DNA of 64,000 bases from positions 1,439,155 to 1,503,154 of the forward strand of contig OZ023189.1 of the NCBI GenBank assembly GCA_963995505.1, in the 5' to 3' direction. The translations under genes and the position numbers were made by a program. Under the pieces are notes generated by a model. That model worked only from the letters and a program-made list of their open reading frames with translations, was not told where the DNA came from and ran no database searches. This document shows positions 35,519 to 46,620 of the stretch, piece by piece. Within the stretch, counting starts at the first letter, position 1; each line of letters begins with the position of its first letter. Origin of the DNA: Hypericum androsaemum. Lineage: Eukaryota; Streptophyta; Magnoliopsida; Malpighiales; Hypericaceae.

Positions 35519-37546
35519 TTAAAGGGACTTACTTGGTTGTTCGAACAGGAAAGGATACTTGTTCTTCATTTCTGTCTCTAACTCCCAGGTTGCTTCTCTT
35601 TCTTTATGGTTGCTCCATTGTACCTTAACATATGGGATGGTCCTCTTTCGCAACTGTTGAATTTTCACGTCCACAATTCTCAGCGGAATTTTCTCGCAAC
35701 TTACGTCAGGCCGTAGCACCGTCGGAATTTCATGAACCACTTGTCCCTCCCTTGGAATGTATTTGCGCAGCATGGACACGTGGAATACATTATGGATCCC
35801 GGCCAAGCTGGGAGGTAAAGCTAAACGGTATGCAAGTTTTCCGATACGTTCTATTATGTCATAAGGTCCAATATATCGTGGGCTGAGTTTTCCTCTCACC
35901 CCAAATCTCCTGACTCCCTTGGTAGGTGATACTTTCAGGAATACGTGATCCCCCACCTTAAATTCTAATTCCCTTCTGCGACGATCTGCGAACTTCTTCT
36001 GTCGATCTTGCGCTGCCTGAATTCTCCCACGTATGACTGGTACCTTGTTGGTCAATTCTTCAAACATTTCTGGTCCTAGTATTCTTTTCTCGCCCACTTC
36101 GTTCCAGCTAATCGGTGATCGGCATTTTCTTCCGTATAAAGCTTCGTAAGGGGCCATCCCTATACTTGCCTGGAAACTGTTATTATATGCAAATTCCACC
36201 AAGGGAAGATGACTCTCCCAGTTTCCCCCAAAGTCTAGTACACATGCCCGTAACATATCTTCAAGAGTCTGTATAGTTCGCTCAGACTGTCCGTCTGACT
36301 GTAGGTGGAAGGCGGTACTGAATTGTAACTTGGTCCCCATTGATCCCTGCAGACTCTTCCAGAACTTAGACATGAACCTTGTGTCCCTATCAGAGGTGAT
36401 ACTAACCGGAACCCCATGTAAGCGCACCACTTCCCTTATATAGAGTTCTGCCATCTGCTCCATGGACATACCCGTTTTGTAGGCCAGGAAGTGGGCTCCC
36501 TTGGTCAATCGGTCCACTACTACCCATACAGCGTCTTTTCCATGTAAGCTTCTCGGCAGTCCAGTCACAAAGTCCATTGTGATTTTCTCCCATTTCCACT
36601 CTGGAATATCTAGTGGTTGTAGAGGCCCGGCCGGTCGTTGATGTTCTGCTTTGACCAGTTGGCACACCATGCAACTAGCTACGTAGTCTTCTATTTCCTT
36701 CTTCATTCCTGACCACCAGAATTCCTGCTTGAGATCTTGGTACATTTTGGTTCCTCCCGGGTGGCAAGTGTAACGAGCATTATGGGCCTCCCCCAGCACC
36801 AAGTTCTTTAATTCTTTCGCGGCCGGCACGCAAAGCCTATTTCGAAAGTACAAATATGTATCTGCTTTAATATGGAAGTCCTCAGTCACCTCTCCTTGTT
36901 CAACCTGGCGACGGGTGGTTCTCAGGGTGGCATCTCTTAGCTGTCCTTCCCCGAGTAATGTTCGTAGAGAGGGCTCTACCACAAGACTTGCTAACATCCC
37001 TATTGCTGGCCCACTGTCTTCTATCCCTAATCTTCTTAGCTCTTCCAGTAACTCTTCCTGTTCCGTGGCTTCGTAAGCTGTCATGTAAGAGTCTTTTCTA
37101 CTCAAAGCGTCTGCTACCACATTTGCCTTTCCCGGATGGTAGTGGATTCCAATATCATAATCTTTGATGAGTTCCAACCATCGTCTTTGCCTCATATTTA
37201 GCTCCTTCTGAGTGAATATGTACTTGAGGCTCTTGTGATCAGTATATATTTCACACCGTACCCCGTACAGATAATGTCGCCAAACCTTTAAAGCGTGGAC
37301 CACTGCAGCCAGTTCTAGGTCATGAGTGGGATAGTTCCTCTCATAGGATTTAAGCTGCCTGGAGGTATATGCGATGACCTTATCACCCTGCATAAGCACA
37401 CAACCAAGGCCTCTCTTTGAGGCATCGCTGTAAACTACAAAGTTGGCCCCTTCAGTTGGTAACGCCAAAATTGGGGCAGATACTAGTCTTTTCTTTAGCT
37501 CTTGAAAGCTTCCTTCACACTCCTTATCCCACACAAACCTCACCCC
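35519..37546 (-). pseudogene. Gypsy RNase H, integrase and chromodomain segment
   Basis: An uninterrupted frame of about 674 residues. RNase H shows [15 protein letters not shown] and later the [10 protein letters not shown] block. Integrase has an N-terminal zinc-binding region ([11 protein letters not shown] ... CMVC), then a catalytic core with Asp in MDFVTGLP, Asp in ITSDRDTRF and Glu in QTLEDMLR. The last about 45 residues ([18 protein letters not shown]) are the chromodomain-like tail that places the element among Tekay/Del chromoviruses, which use it to target chromatin. The frame is cut off from the reverse transcriptase by a single-base shift in a C-run at 37543-37546 on the plus strand. 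Confidence 0.95.
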
Positions 37547-38445
37547 TTTTGGGTCAATTGGGTCAAGGGCATTGCTATCTTCGAGAATCCCTCAACAAAC
37601 TTTCGATAGTATCCCGCCAATCCGAGGAAGCTTCGCACTTCGGACACATTGACAGGTTGCTCCCAGTTCACCACTGCTTCAATCTTGCCAGGGTCTACCG
37701 AAACTCCCTCCTTGGATATCACATGACCCAGAAAGGCCACCTTTTCAAGCCAGAACTCGCACTTTTTAAATTTGGCATATAATCGTTCTGCTCTGAGCGT
37801 CTGCAATACGGCCCTCAGATGTTCTTCGTGGCTTTCTTTACTGGCGGAGTATACCAGGATATCATCGATGAACACCACAACAAACTTATCAAAGTATGAA
37901 CGGGACGTCCTATTCATGAGGTCCATAAATTTGGCGGGAGCGTTAGTTAGTCCGAAGGGCATGACCACGAATTCATAGTGCCCATACCGAGTGCGAAACG
38001 CAGTAAGGTGTACATCCTCCTCCTTAATCCTCAATTGGTGATAACCTGACCGCAAATCAATCTTGGAGAATACCTGCGCCCCTCTTAGCTGGTCGAATAA
38101 GTCTTCTATTCGTGGCAACGGGTACCGATTCTTGATGGTGAGTTTGTTCAGCTCGCGGTAATCGACACACATCCGCATGGATCCATCCTTTTTCTTTACA
38201 AACAACACTGGGGCCCCCCATGGAGATACACTGGGACGGATAAATCCTTTGTCTAACAGCTCTTCCAGCTGTACCTTCAACTCCTTCAGTTCTGCCGGAG
38301 CCATACGGTACGGTGCCTTTGATACTGGACCGGCTCCGGGTATCAGTTCTATCTGAAATTCGACTTCTCGATCTGGTGGCAGCTCCTGTACTTCCTCCGA
38401 AAAGATGTCTGGGAATTGTTGTACAATTGGTATATCCTCCAGTGC
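37543..38445 (-). pseudogene. Gypsy reverse transcriptase segment
   Basis: Contains [20 protein letters not shown], the [16 protein letters not shown] block, the DLRSGYHQ block, [12 protein letters not shown] and the catalytic FIDDIL box. It ends with the thumb/connection region [20 protein letters not shown]. An in-frame TAG at 38446-38448 separates it from the protease. A one-base shift at 37543-37546 ends it before RNase H. The start ATG at 38304 is internal to the polyprotein, not a real initiation site. Confidence 0.95.
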
Positions 38446-38912
38446 CTACTCAAGCCTTGTGTCCCGAACAGTGGCTAAAAATGCTGTTGCACCGCTCCGT
38501 AGTAATTTTCTTGCCTCCAGCATCGAGACTATCCGATAATCTCCCTGCCCCAACTCGCTTTCGTATCGAATTACCGGTTCCCCTGGAATCTGGAAGGTTA
38601 CTACCTTCCCCCTGCAATCGATCACTGCATGGTGTTTAGTCAGCCAATCCATTCCTAGAATCACATCGAATCCCATCATTCCCATGACTCCGAAGTCCCC
38701 TTTTTGTTTGTGCCCACATATGGTGATCTCACAATCCTTGCATAATTGGGTGACTGCAATGGTTTTCCCCAAAGGAGTGCTGACTGCCAATGGATCTTCA
38801 CTCTCTTGCTTGGATAGTTTATATCTCTTCACGAAACTCTCAGATAAAAATGAATGTGTGGCACCAGAATCAAATAAAGCCTTCGCCGAATGACCGACTA
38901 CTAGCTGCTTAC
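38446..38912 (-). pseudogene. Gypsy aspartic protease segment
   Basis: Has the retropepsin-type active site ALFDSGATHSFLS and the later GFDVILGMDWL block, which are standard for plant Gypsy proteases. The frame starts directly after the acceptor of the 118-bp insert (38913-39030) and stops at TAG 38446-38448, after which the same frame continues open toward the reverse transcriptase. Confidence 0.93.
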
Positions 38913-39030
38913 CTGACACAATATCCAATCTCTAAATACTTAACAGTACAAACAACCAACCAATCCACATTTAGCAAATAATCAAACACAAAGATTGATA
39001 GTTTCCTCCGGCTGTTAAATAGGATCGTAC
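38913..39030 (-). other. Intron-like insert 2 (118 bp) at the gag-protease boundary
   Basis: Runs GTACGATCC to TTGTGTCAG on the minus strand, T-rich toward its 3' end, with an in-frame stop. The zinc-knuckle region lies before it and the protease active site after it. Its length is 3n+1 and the flanking frames differ by exactly that shift, so precise removal joins the two frames with the spacing usual for the family. Splicing itself is inference. Confidence 0.6.
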
Positions 39031-40450
39031 CTGTCACGACGTCCCCTCCCCGTTGCTGAGCATCCTCTTGGTTCAATGCATAAACTCGTGCCGGTGTTGT
39101 TGCAGTTTGAGCTGCCCCTGCTCGAGTTGGAGTAGCTGTGACTGTCCGTGTCGGGTTCATTGTCACATCTGGGCACCTTGCCACCACATGTCCTACCTTT
39201 CCACAACGGAAGCACGCCCCGTTTGCCCACCGGCATTGCTCCTCACGATGTCCCCAGCGTCTACATCTTCGACACTGATCCGTACTGTTGGGCGAATTAG
39301 TGGCAGCATTACCTCCTCGCGGAGGGTTATAAGGCTTCTTTGTAACCTCAGCAGCTGAGCTTTGCCCTCCAGTATATTGTCCCACCTTCCTCTTTCCAGT
39401 CTCCTTATCAGCCTCATCGCGTCGCAGGTTCTGTTCTACTGCTAACGCTCGTGTCAGTACTTCAGAGTACGTTGGGAGGAATAGTGGAACAATGTGGTCC
39501 CGAATCTCCTTGGCTAACCCCTCCTCAAATTTTCGAGCTCTGGTATCCTCATCCAAGGCTGCAGCTGACTTGAATACAGAGAGCCTGGATATGCAACAAT
39601 TTATTTCAAATTCAACACTGTAGTAATGTGTATACTTAACAGATATACCCGGTAGTAACGTACCTAGTGAACTCTTGTTCATACTACATAACAGTTTTAC
39701 CTCCTTGGACCAGCTGGTCAAACTGTCTAGCCTTCTCCCTCCTCAGTGGGGCGGGTTCGTACCTAGCACGGAAGTCTCTCAAAAATATCTCCCAGTCAAT
39801 CTCTGCTGCTCCGGGCTGGCGGGTCCGCTGATGCGTCTCCCACCATCTCCGTGCATCTCCAGTCAGCATGTAGGAGGCATACGATGCCTCATCCCGTGTT
39901 TCAGTACGAGCAATCTGAAATGCCTTCTGTATCTCCATTATCCAATCCTCCACCTGGATGGGATCCTGAGTACCTTCAAGGCAGGGGGCTTAGCTCTCTG
40001 AAACCTTCGATAACCATCCTCTGGTTGAGCTATTGCCACCGGTGCTGTCATAACCGGTGCAGGATGTTGCTGCTGAGCCAGTAGATGAGTCAACAAGTTA
40101 GTCACTAGTCCAGCATCAAGAGTGATTCCGGTGGCTGGTACCACAGGGGGTACTAGTGGGGGAACCTCTTCCTCTTCTTCCTCTTCTGACGGTTCCTCCT
40201 CCGCGTGTGGTGGATCATTATCCTCAGGCGGTGGCACATTACCCCCTGTAGCAGTGGGTGGTGGTGGTGGTGGTGGCGGTAGGGTTCCGCTCCCTTGTGC
40301 GGCGTTCTGAGCAGGTGCCGGTCCAGTTCCGCTCCCTTGTGCGGCGTTCTGAGCAGGTGTCGGTCCGGTGAGTGGTAGTAACGCGGGTACCTCTCCTGAG
40401 CTGGTCCCTGAACTTTGCCCTCTAGTCATCCTCCGAGTTTGTGGTGCCAT
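39031..40450 (-). pseudogene. Gypsy gag polyprotein segment
   Basis: Starts MAPQTRRMTRGQ at 40450. A Pro- and Gly-rich N-terminus contains a duplicated AQNAAQGSGT unit, then an acidic run (EEEPSEEEEEEE). The retrotransposon Gag domain follows (ETRDEASYASYMLTGDARRW, DFRARYEP) and then two CCHC zinc knuckles (CRRCRRWGHREEQC and CFRCGKVGHVVARC). Breaks: a one-base shift near 39973, a TAG at 39684-39686, and an intron-like insert at 39585-39663. The protein would coat the packaged RNA. Confidence 0.93.
39585..39663 (-). other. Intron-like insert 1 (79 bp) inside gag
   Basis: Runs GTACGT to ATATCCAG on the minus strand. It splits the family's Y-E-x-x-F-x-x-L-S signature: YEQEFT is before it and LSVFKSAA after it. 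The length is 3n+1 and the frames either side differ by that shift. It shares the phrase CTGTTAAGTAT with insert 2 and begins with the same GTACG. Splicing is inference. Confidence 0.6.
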
Positions 40451-41176
40451 GGCTCTTAAGTAATCTACTAATTATGTTTGTTAATGTCACAATTAGTACA
40501 TACTCCACACACAGAAAAATAAGACATCGCCAAATCATAACCATCAAGATGTCATTCACAGATTCTCACTCCCAACTTCACGAAATCACCACATCACAAA
40601 TGTTAGAATCACAGAATCTTAAGCTCACATAATCTCACATAATCACAACCCACAACCCGTACCCTTAATTCACTGCGAATGACTCCCCTGAGATTCCTCA
40701 CAACTTATTACTTGCCTAGGAATGCGAAAATATGCCGAGGAAACCAGAATTTTTTGACGAAAACTACTTAAAATTTTTGCTAAAACTTCAAATGGCTGTA
40801 ACTTTCAAACGGCTGCGATTTAGCCCCCGAAAATCGATCGCTTTGGCGAAGCGAGAGAGTTTGTAGATCTTGAAATTCCCTTTCCGAAAAGTGGTTATAA
40901 TAGCGAATCGGTTAAGCGAGTCAAAAGTTATGGCCTTTCAAAGTTTTAGGTGGTTTTGGCCACGAAAATCACAAAATTTTTGACACCAAACCATGGTTTC
41001 AAAATGATTTGCACCCTTTTACCACTAGCTGTTTCCGGTTTTTTTTTTTTAACAGTAGCACGGAACAGTAGCATGCACCCCTCCATCTATTCAACCCATC
41101 TCTCTCTCGATGTAATGCCAGATATGTATGCATGCATTTTTTTTTTGTTTAGAAAAAGCTATGATACCAATAAAGT
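40451..41176 (-). other. Gypsy 5' leader and primer binding site
   Basis: 726 bp between the 5' LTR and the gag start. The primer site for tRNA-iMet lies at 41158-41169, seven bases from the LTR. The middle (about 40790-40945) contains TTGTAGATCTTGAAATTCCC and CAAAAGTTATGGCC, a wording also seen in the tandem repeat at 18.4-18.7 kb. No coding function seen. Confidence 0.8.
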
Positions 41177-42302
41177 TGTCACGCCCCGATAAACAAGGCA
41201 TGTCAACCGCCGCGGGGTAAATATCCCCGCAAGGCATCTTTATTTCTCAACTCATAAAATCCATCCGCTAGTCTTAAAATCCATAAAGAAATAATTACAG
41301 TGAAAAGTCTTAAAACGAAAAGTCGAATGAATGAATGCATGTCCTCGCCTCTAGCTCTCACACTCGATCCACCCCCGTCGCATCTGAAACAAAATACGTA
41401 TTTTGCTGAGTTTACGCAACTCAGTAAGCCGAACTCACAATTAACATACATACACAGGCATACACAGATTGCACCAAACCGAAACAAAATCAATGACTCT
41501 AACATCAACGACGGACTCCGGAGTACGACTATCGGGAACCTGTGGGGCACAGAAGACAAATCCTTAACGCTAGAAGCACGGAAACGAAAAGGATAGTCTC
41601 ACCACAGGGCACAGATATCACCGATGCTCACATAGAGTACGAAAATCCAGAGTACTCTACGGGCACAGAAGCACCAGGATAATCCCGACCAGAACAGATA
41701 GATTCAGATCATATGCAGACTTAAAACGAATTCAGCTCGCATGGCAAACTTACAACGAACTCAAATCACAGGCAGAGTGCGAAACAAATACGGCACATAC
41801 TCACAATGGTCAGATACGGACAGAATACACCCCAAACAGTCAAATACGGACGGATTACGCCCCAAATACGTTCATACTTTGCAGATGGAAAAGGGGTTCG
41901 ACTTACCTCGTTTCCTTCTAACCTAACCTCGTCAATCCGCGTCTCTCCTAATTTCCGGCGTCCTCCTCAAGTCCCTACGATTTGTGATCAATCACGCACT
42001 ACGATTAATCTCCAAACTTCAATGATTCATAACAGAGAGGACAAGACAACGGGCAAGACAGCTTACCCTAGCGTGATTGATCTGGACTCGTCGTGTTCTC
42101 CCTCGTCCCTGGACTCATCCGGAAGATCTCCTCTACCTTGAAAGAGAAGAAAAATGGAAATTTCAGAGGGTGAGCTTTAGGGTTTCGTCCAGCCTTCTTT
42201 TATAGGGTAAGGTTTGGCAAAAGTTCAGTTTAGTCCCTGGACAAATTATAATTTGCTCCCCCCTAACTTTTAATTATTCATTATGGTTTTCTTGTCCTCA
42301 CA
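41177..42302 (-). repeat. Gypsy LTR (5' LTR in element orientation)
   Basis: 1126 bp. It differs from the other LTR by about four to six substitutions, one homopolymer change and one short insertion near 42168-42180. TATA box on the minus strand near 42193-42207 (TATAAAAGAA). Confidence 0.97.
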
Positions 42303-42307
42303 TAAAT

Positions 42308-43152
42308 ACTGTATATTTTAGCGGTTCGGGAATAAATTAAAAACATCTCCTTTCTATTCATTTTCAAGCGAAGGACGAATAAGTTGTTGAATTATTAAAG
42401 ATACCAGAAAAGATATTTGCATTCCCACCCACCCACCTTGTTGGACTTGTGGATATAAAAAACATCAACGCAAGACGAAAAGAAACAATCACACTCTTTC
42501 TTCCGGATAAGAGGAAGCGCAGCTCCAACATGTCCCCTTATCTTTTCATTTATTTGCCAAAAACTTTTGTTGTATTTTTTGGATAACGACTAAATTCACA
42601 TCAGAATATTGTCAAATTGTGACAATTTTTCTATCAACGTCAACTCTATCGAAAAAATTGAACTCAAAAGATTAATTTGAAACAACAAATGTCTATGTTG
42701 ATTAACTATTGTTGGTCGTTTCCTATTCTTTTCATTTTAAAAAAATTGTATTTGAATAAAACATCATCGAAACATATTTAGATGATGTTTTTTTGTTAGT
42801 TTACAATATCAAAATTATTACAGGGCTCAGAAATTTCTGATGCTATTGTCTGCGACTTCAACGCAAGACCTCGTTAAATATGTCGGTAATCTTCTTAGTT
42901 TCATCGGGATCTCAAGAAAATGTAAAATATAGGAGCAAAAATGCAGGGACCAAAGTGGTTAAAAAGGACAAAAGCTAGACGACCAGATTCCTAATGAGTT
43001 GGTTTCGTCTTCCCTTTTAAAATCACAAGTGGACAACCCAGCAGACACCTAAAGGCTATTAAAGATAAAACTCTCAGCCAATCACTGGAGGACACGTCGA
43101 ATCTGGGTAGCTAAGGGAAGCGCCCTCCAGCTTGCACCCTCACCCGTGAAAA
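42308..43152. other. Intergenic between the Gypsy element and the MULE
   Basis: AT-rich with no recognisable gene or RNA. The right end contains AGCTTGCACCCTCACCC, which resembles AGCATGCACCCTCGC just beyond the other end of the MULE. Confidence 0.5.
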
Positions 43153-46100
43153 AGGGATAAAAACACTTAACCACCCTGTGTTTTATACAATAGACACTTT
43201 ACCCCCCGTGTTTAAAAAATACTCAAAAAAGTACCTGTGTTTATCTCCGATCAGATGTGTTTTGAGTTTCCGGTGACCGGAGCTGACATGGCACGATTAC
43301 GTGGCAATTTAAGTCAAAATTGATTTTAAAAATCAGGTACAATTTTTTTTCCAAAATATTGGCTTTTTTCTATTATTTTATTATTCTTTTTTCTTTCTCC
43401 TCGCTTTTTATATTCTCCAACCCAAGAACATTTTCAAATCCTCAACTTCACTCCCTAAACTAAGATACAGAACATATTTTTATCATCACTAAACTTGATT
43501 CAAAATGAAGCCAAAACGATTCAACATACTTTTCAAAAGCGTATCAAGTCTTCCAACTAAACTAAAATACAGAATATATCAACGAAGTCAGCCTATCAAG
43601 TCTTCCAACTGTCCAAACGATTCAACATATTTTTCAAAAACTTCAAAAAATAATCTAATTTGCAGCATTTGTTGATCTTGCAACTGGTATAGATGTGGAT
43701 GCTAATGTCGTGCTAGAATTTTACCTCCGAACTCTTCGATGCCGATCTGTCTCTCCGGTTATTACTGCTCCACAACTCCTACTATTGTGGCCCTCTTGCT
43801 TGCATTTTCCACATCGCTTGGTTACTCCAATTCTTGACACCTTAGTTGGATGTGGAGGCTCATCTGCCCCTCATTTTCGTAGCTTCTTTGGCCTCCCAGG
43901 CGGTCTTTTCACAATAGGCGGGTTGAGGTCTGGTTGGGTAGACACGGGCCACTCTTTCCTACTCGGAATGGGGTTCATTTTGGGTGAATATGTGGCAATG
44001 AAAGTTTCCCTGTAATCAGAATTCAAAAGTTGGGACAAACAAGATATTATGCCATAATATTTAAAACGACTCTGATGAAAGTTGACATATACTTGCGATA
44101 GCATTTATGCACATAATCTTCTGGCAATTCTCTATTAGAATGGATTGCGGCACATGCATGTACGCATGGAATGCCACCAATGTCCCACATCTTGCAAGTA
44201 CACCTTCTACTTCCAAGGTCAACAACACAAGCGTGATGCCCATTGTCAACCTCAAACTTCAGATTTCCAGCTGGGTGGGAGCTCCAATCCCTTGACTTAG
44301 ACTCCAACTCATGTAATTTCTTACTAACTTTTGGCCCAAACCTTCCATTGTGTTGCTTCATCCCCTCCGATTGAATATGGTAGCGAGTCATGATCTTTCT
44401 CCGGTAGTATTCTAGGAAAGATAACACAGGCAAATGCCTTCCGTCGAGTATCCAAGCGTTGAATGATTCAGCAACATTATTGACAACTAGGTCAGTATTA
44501 CAACCTGCTCAAAAAATAGCAAGACATTTAATCATGTAGGCAACTAATCTACAACACCAATAGATAATTTTACCTTTAGAGAAATGTGATCTTGACCAGC
44601 AGCTTGGATCACATCTCAACAGCCAATTTGCAGCTTCTTGTCCGTTTGGTAGGGTCTTTAACCTGTCCATGTATGATTCAAATGTTCGCTTGCTTCCGGT
44701 GTAGGAGGCAGCCTTGAATAAATCTCTAATCTCCTTAGCTTTAAACAACGCCTTAAAATTCTTGTACATATGTTGTACACATAAACGATGTTCTTTCCCT
44801 GGCATTAACTGATTGAATACTATTTCTAACCCCTGCGAATGAAATTCAAAGTCATAATAAAATCATAGAAATACATAAAACTAGTAATAAGACAAGTATA
44901 CCTTTTGTCGGTCAGACCTGAAAATCCAACTTGTTTCATCAATGCTACCAAAGTCCTGAAATAACAAGCCTAAAAATCACTCCCAAGTATTCTTACACTC
45001 GGAATCAACTAGAGCAATAGCGAGAGGGTATAAACCATCATCACCATCCCTAGCGACAGCAGATAATAGATGGCCTCCCATCTCACCCTTCATAAAATAA
45101 CCATCTAGCCAAACAAATGGTCTGATGCCAAAGAAATACCCTTGTTTTTGTACGCTGAAACGCACATACATATACTCAAACTTATATCCGATATGTTTTG
45201 GTAGTCTACTGGATTCTCCCAAACACCCAACATCTATCATACTCCATTCAGACGTATCTTGAGAAGTCTTGATGATGACTTTAGTGCCCTCATTCGCACT
45301 AATCAATCTTTCTCCGTACTCTCTCAACTTGACGTATTGCTTCTTAGCATCTCCCTCAAGTTGCTTTCGAACCTTGTTTCTTGCCCTCTCACATTGCTTC
45401 CTCGACACACTCACCTTCAACACTGACTTAACCCTCTCCTTCATCTTAGAAATATCCCATTCTGGATGACTTTTAATCTCATTAAAGAACTTCTTAGCTA
45501 TGAATGTTGAATTCACAAGATTTCTATCAAAGACATAATCGCAGGTATGAACGGGATTCCATGTTTTAATTTGAAATGTGTCACTACCCATGTACTTACT
45601 AGCATGAATCCGAAAGCCACAACCATTCTCACACACAGCTGTCACTTTGTTACTTTTATTCTTCTTATAAACAAAGCTCAACTCCCACTTCAAGCACTAT
45701 TCTTTGAGTGCATCCCTAAAAACATATATGTCTTTGAATAGCATACCTAAGCCTAGTTTAGGGTTATCAAATCCCCCAACTTCTTCAAACTCTGGTAACT
45801 TCACATTCTCATCATCACTATCATAAATCTGTTCAGTCACAAATTCTGTCCTACGACCAGTATCAAAGTAAAATTCCTTTAATTCTTCACTACCAGGTTG
45901 ATTAAACTCACACAAATACTGCTCAAAGTCAAAATCTTCATTGATAACCTATTCCGGAATAGATAAAGAGTCACTCCCAACGGACCCACTATCTCCATCA
46001 CCGTCATCAACTTCCTCCATCCCTGCATAACCCACAATGACATAATATCAATTACCGAACAGTTAAGCAAATCTAGAACAACTTTGACTTCTCTATACAC

Positions 46101-46620
46101 TAAAATTATCGAGACCCAATAGCTCATTCCCTTAATACCCATTTGTTATTAACTGTAAAGAATGAAACTTTACAAGCTTGAGAGCGGATACCTAACCAGA
46201 TGCGACTTGGTGGATTATTTGGTCAAATTCAAGCTTGAGAAACGGGGTTGATGTCGCATGGTACTTGGAGTTTGGGGGAAGGAGGAACGCTTTGGAGGAA
46301 AAAAAGAGAAGATGGAACATTTTGGAGTTGGTGTTTCTAGGGTTAAGAGAAGATGGAACGCTTTGGAGGCAAAAAAAGAATAGAAAAAGAACTAAAAAAG
46401 GTCAAACGATTGTCTTGGAAAGGGAAAAGGTTGTACCTGATTTTTAAAATCAATTTTGACTTAAATTGCCACGTCATCATGCCAAGTCAGCTCCGGTCAC
46501 CGAAAACTCAAAACACATCTGATCGAAGATAAACACAGGTACTTTTATGGGTATTTTTTAAACACGGGAGATAAAGTGTCTATTGCATAAAACACAGGGT
46601 GGTTAAGTGTCTTTATCCCT
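43153..46620 (-). mobile_element. Mutator-like element (MULE) with 188-bp terminal inverted repeats
   Basis: 3468 bp. The left inverted end is 43153-43340 (AGGGATAAAAACACTTAACC ...) and the right end is 46433-46620. Both are 188 bp and highly similar over their whole length, ending at GTACCTGATTTT on the inside. The interior encodes a decayed MURA-type transposase on the minus strand. A clean 9-bp target duplication is not visible; both outside flanks are A-rich, and a similar AGC-TGCACCCTC phrase lies a little further out on each side. Confidence 0.9.
43700..46025 (-). pseudogene. MULE transposase (MURA-like), interrupted by stops
   Basis: Order from the N-terminus: an acidic leader (MEEVDDGDGDSGSVGSD), the MuDR domain with a C-x4-C region (VCENGCGFRIHA) and KTWNPVHTC, then the transposase core with FVWLDGYFMKGEMGGHLLSA, YPLAIALVDSE and RLCVQHMYKNF. 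A SWIM zinc finger follows (CTCKMWDIGGIPCVHACAAI), and finally an AT-hook-like KRPPGRPKK and a CCHC knuckle (CGKCKQEGHNSRSC). In-frame stops interrupt it near 45949, at 45697-45699, at 44977-44979 and after KKLRK near 43870. It also has introns (for example one around 44855-44920). It cannot make a full transposase as it stands. Confidence 0.88.

Larger units (their letters stand above)
34361..42302 (-). mobile_element. Full-length Ty3/Gypsy chromovirus (Tekay/Del-like), defective
   Basis: 7942 bp with two LTRs (34361-35479 and 41177-42302) and a 5-bp target duplication TAAAT (34356-34360 and 42303-42307). Coding order on the minus strand is gag, protease, reverse transcriptase, RNase H, integrase and chromodomain, which is the Gypsy order. 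The primer site at 41158-41169 matches the tRNA-iMet 3' end with one mismatch (TGGTATCATAGC). The purine tract AAGGGAGGAAGGA abuts the 3' LTR at 35480-35492. The LTRs differ at only a handful of positions, so insertion was recent. The coding region has two stops, two single-base frame breaks and two short GT-AG-bounded inserts. Confidence 0.97.

Noticed and set aside
38913..38989. Alternative donor GTGTTT at 38989 for Gypsy insert 2
   Set aside because: It would remove 77 bp (3n+2), which does not match the frame difference; the donor at 39030 (118 bp, 3n+1) does.
39585..39700. Alternative donor GTAAAA at 39700 for Gypsy insert 1
   Set aside because: It would remove the TAG as well, but 116 bp (3n+2) leaves the downstream frame wrong.
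43695..44433. Plus-strand frames opposite the MULE transposase
   Set aside because: The opposite strand holds the SWIM finger, the AT-hook-like segment and the knuckle; these frames are shadows.
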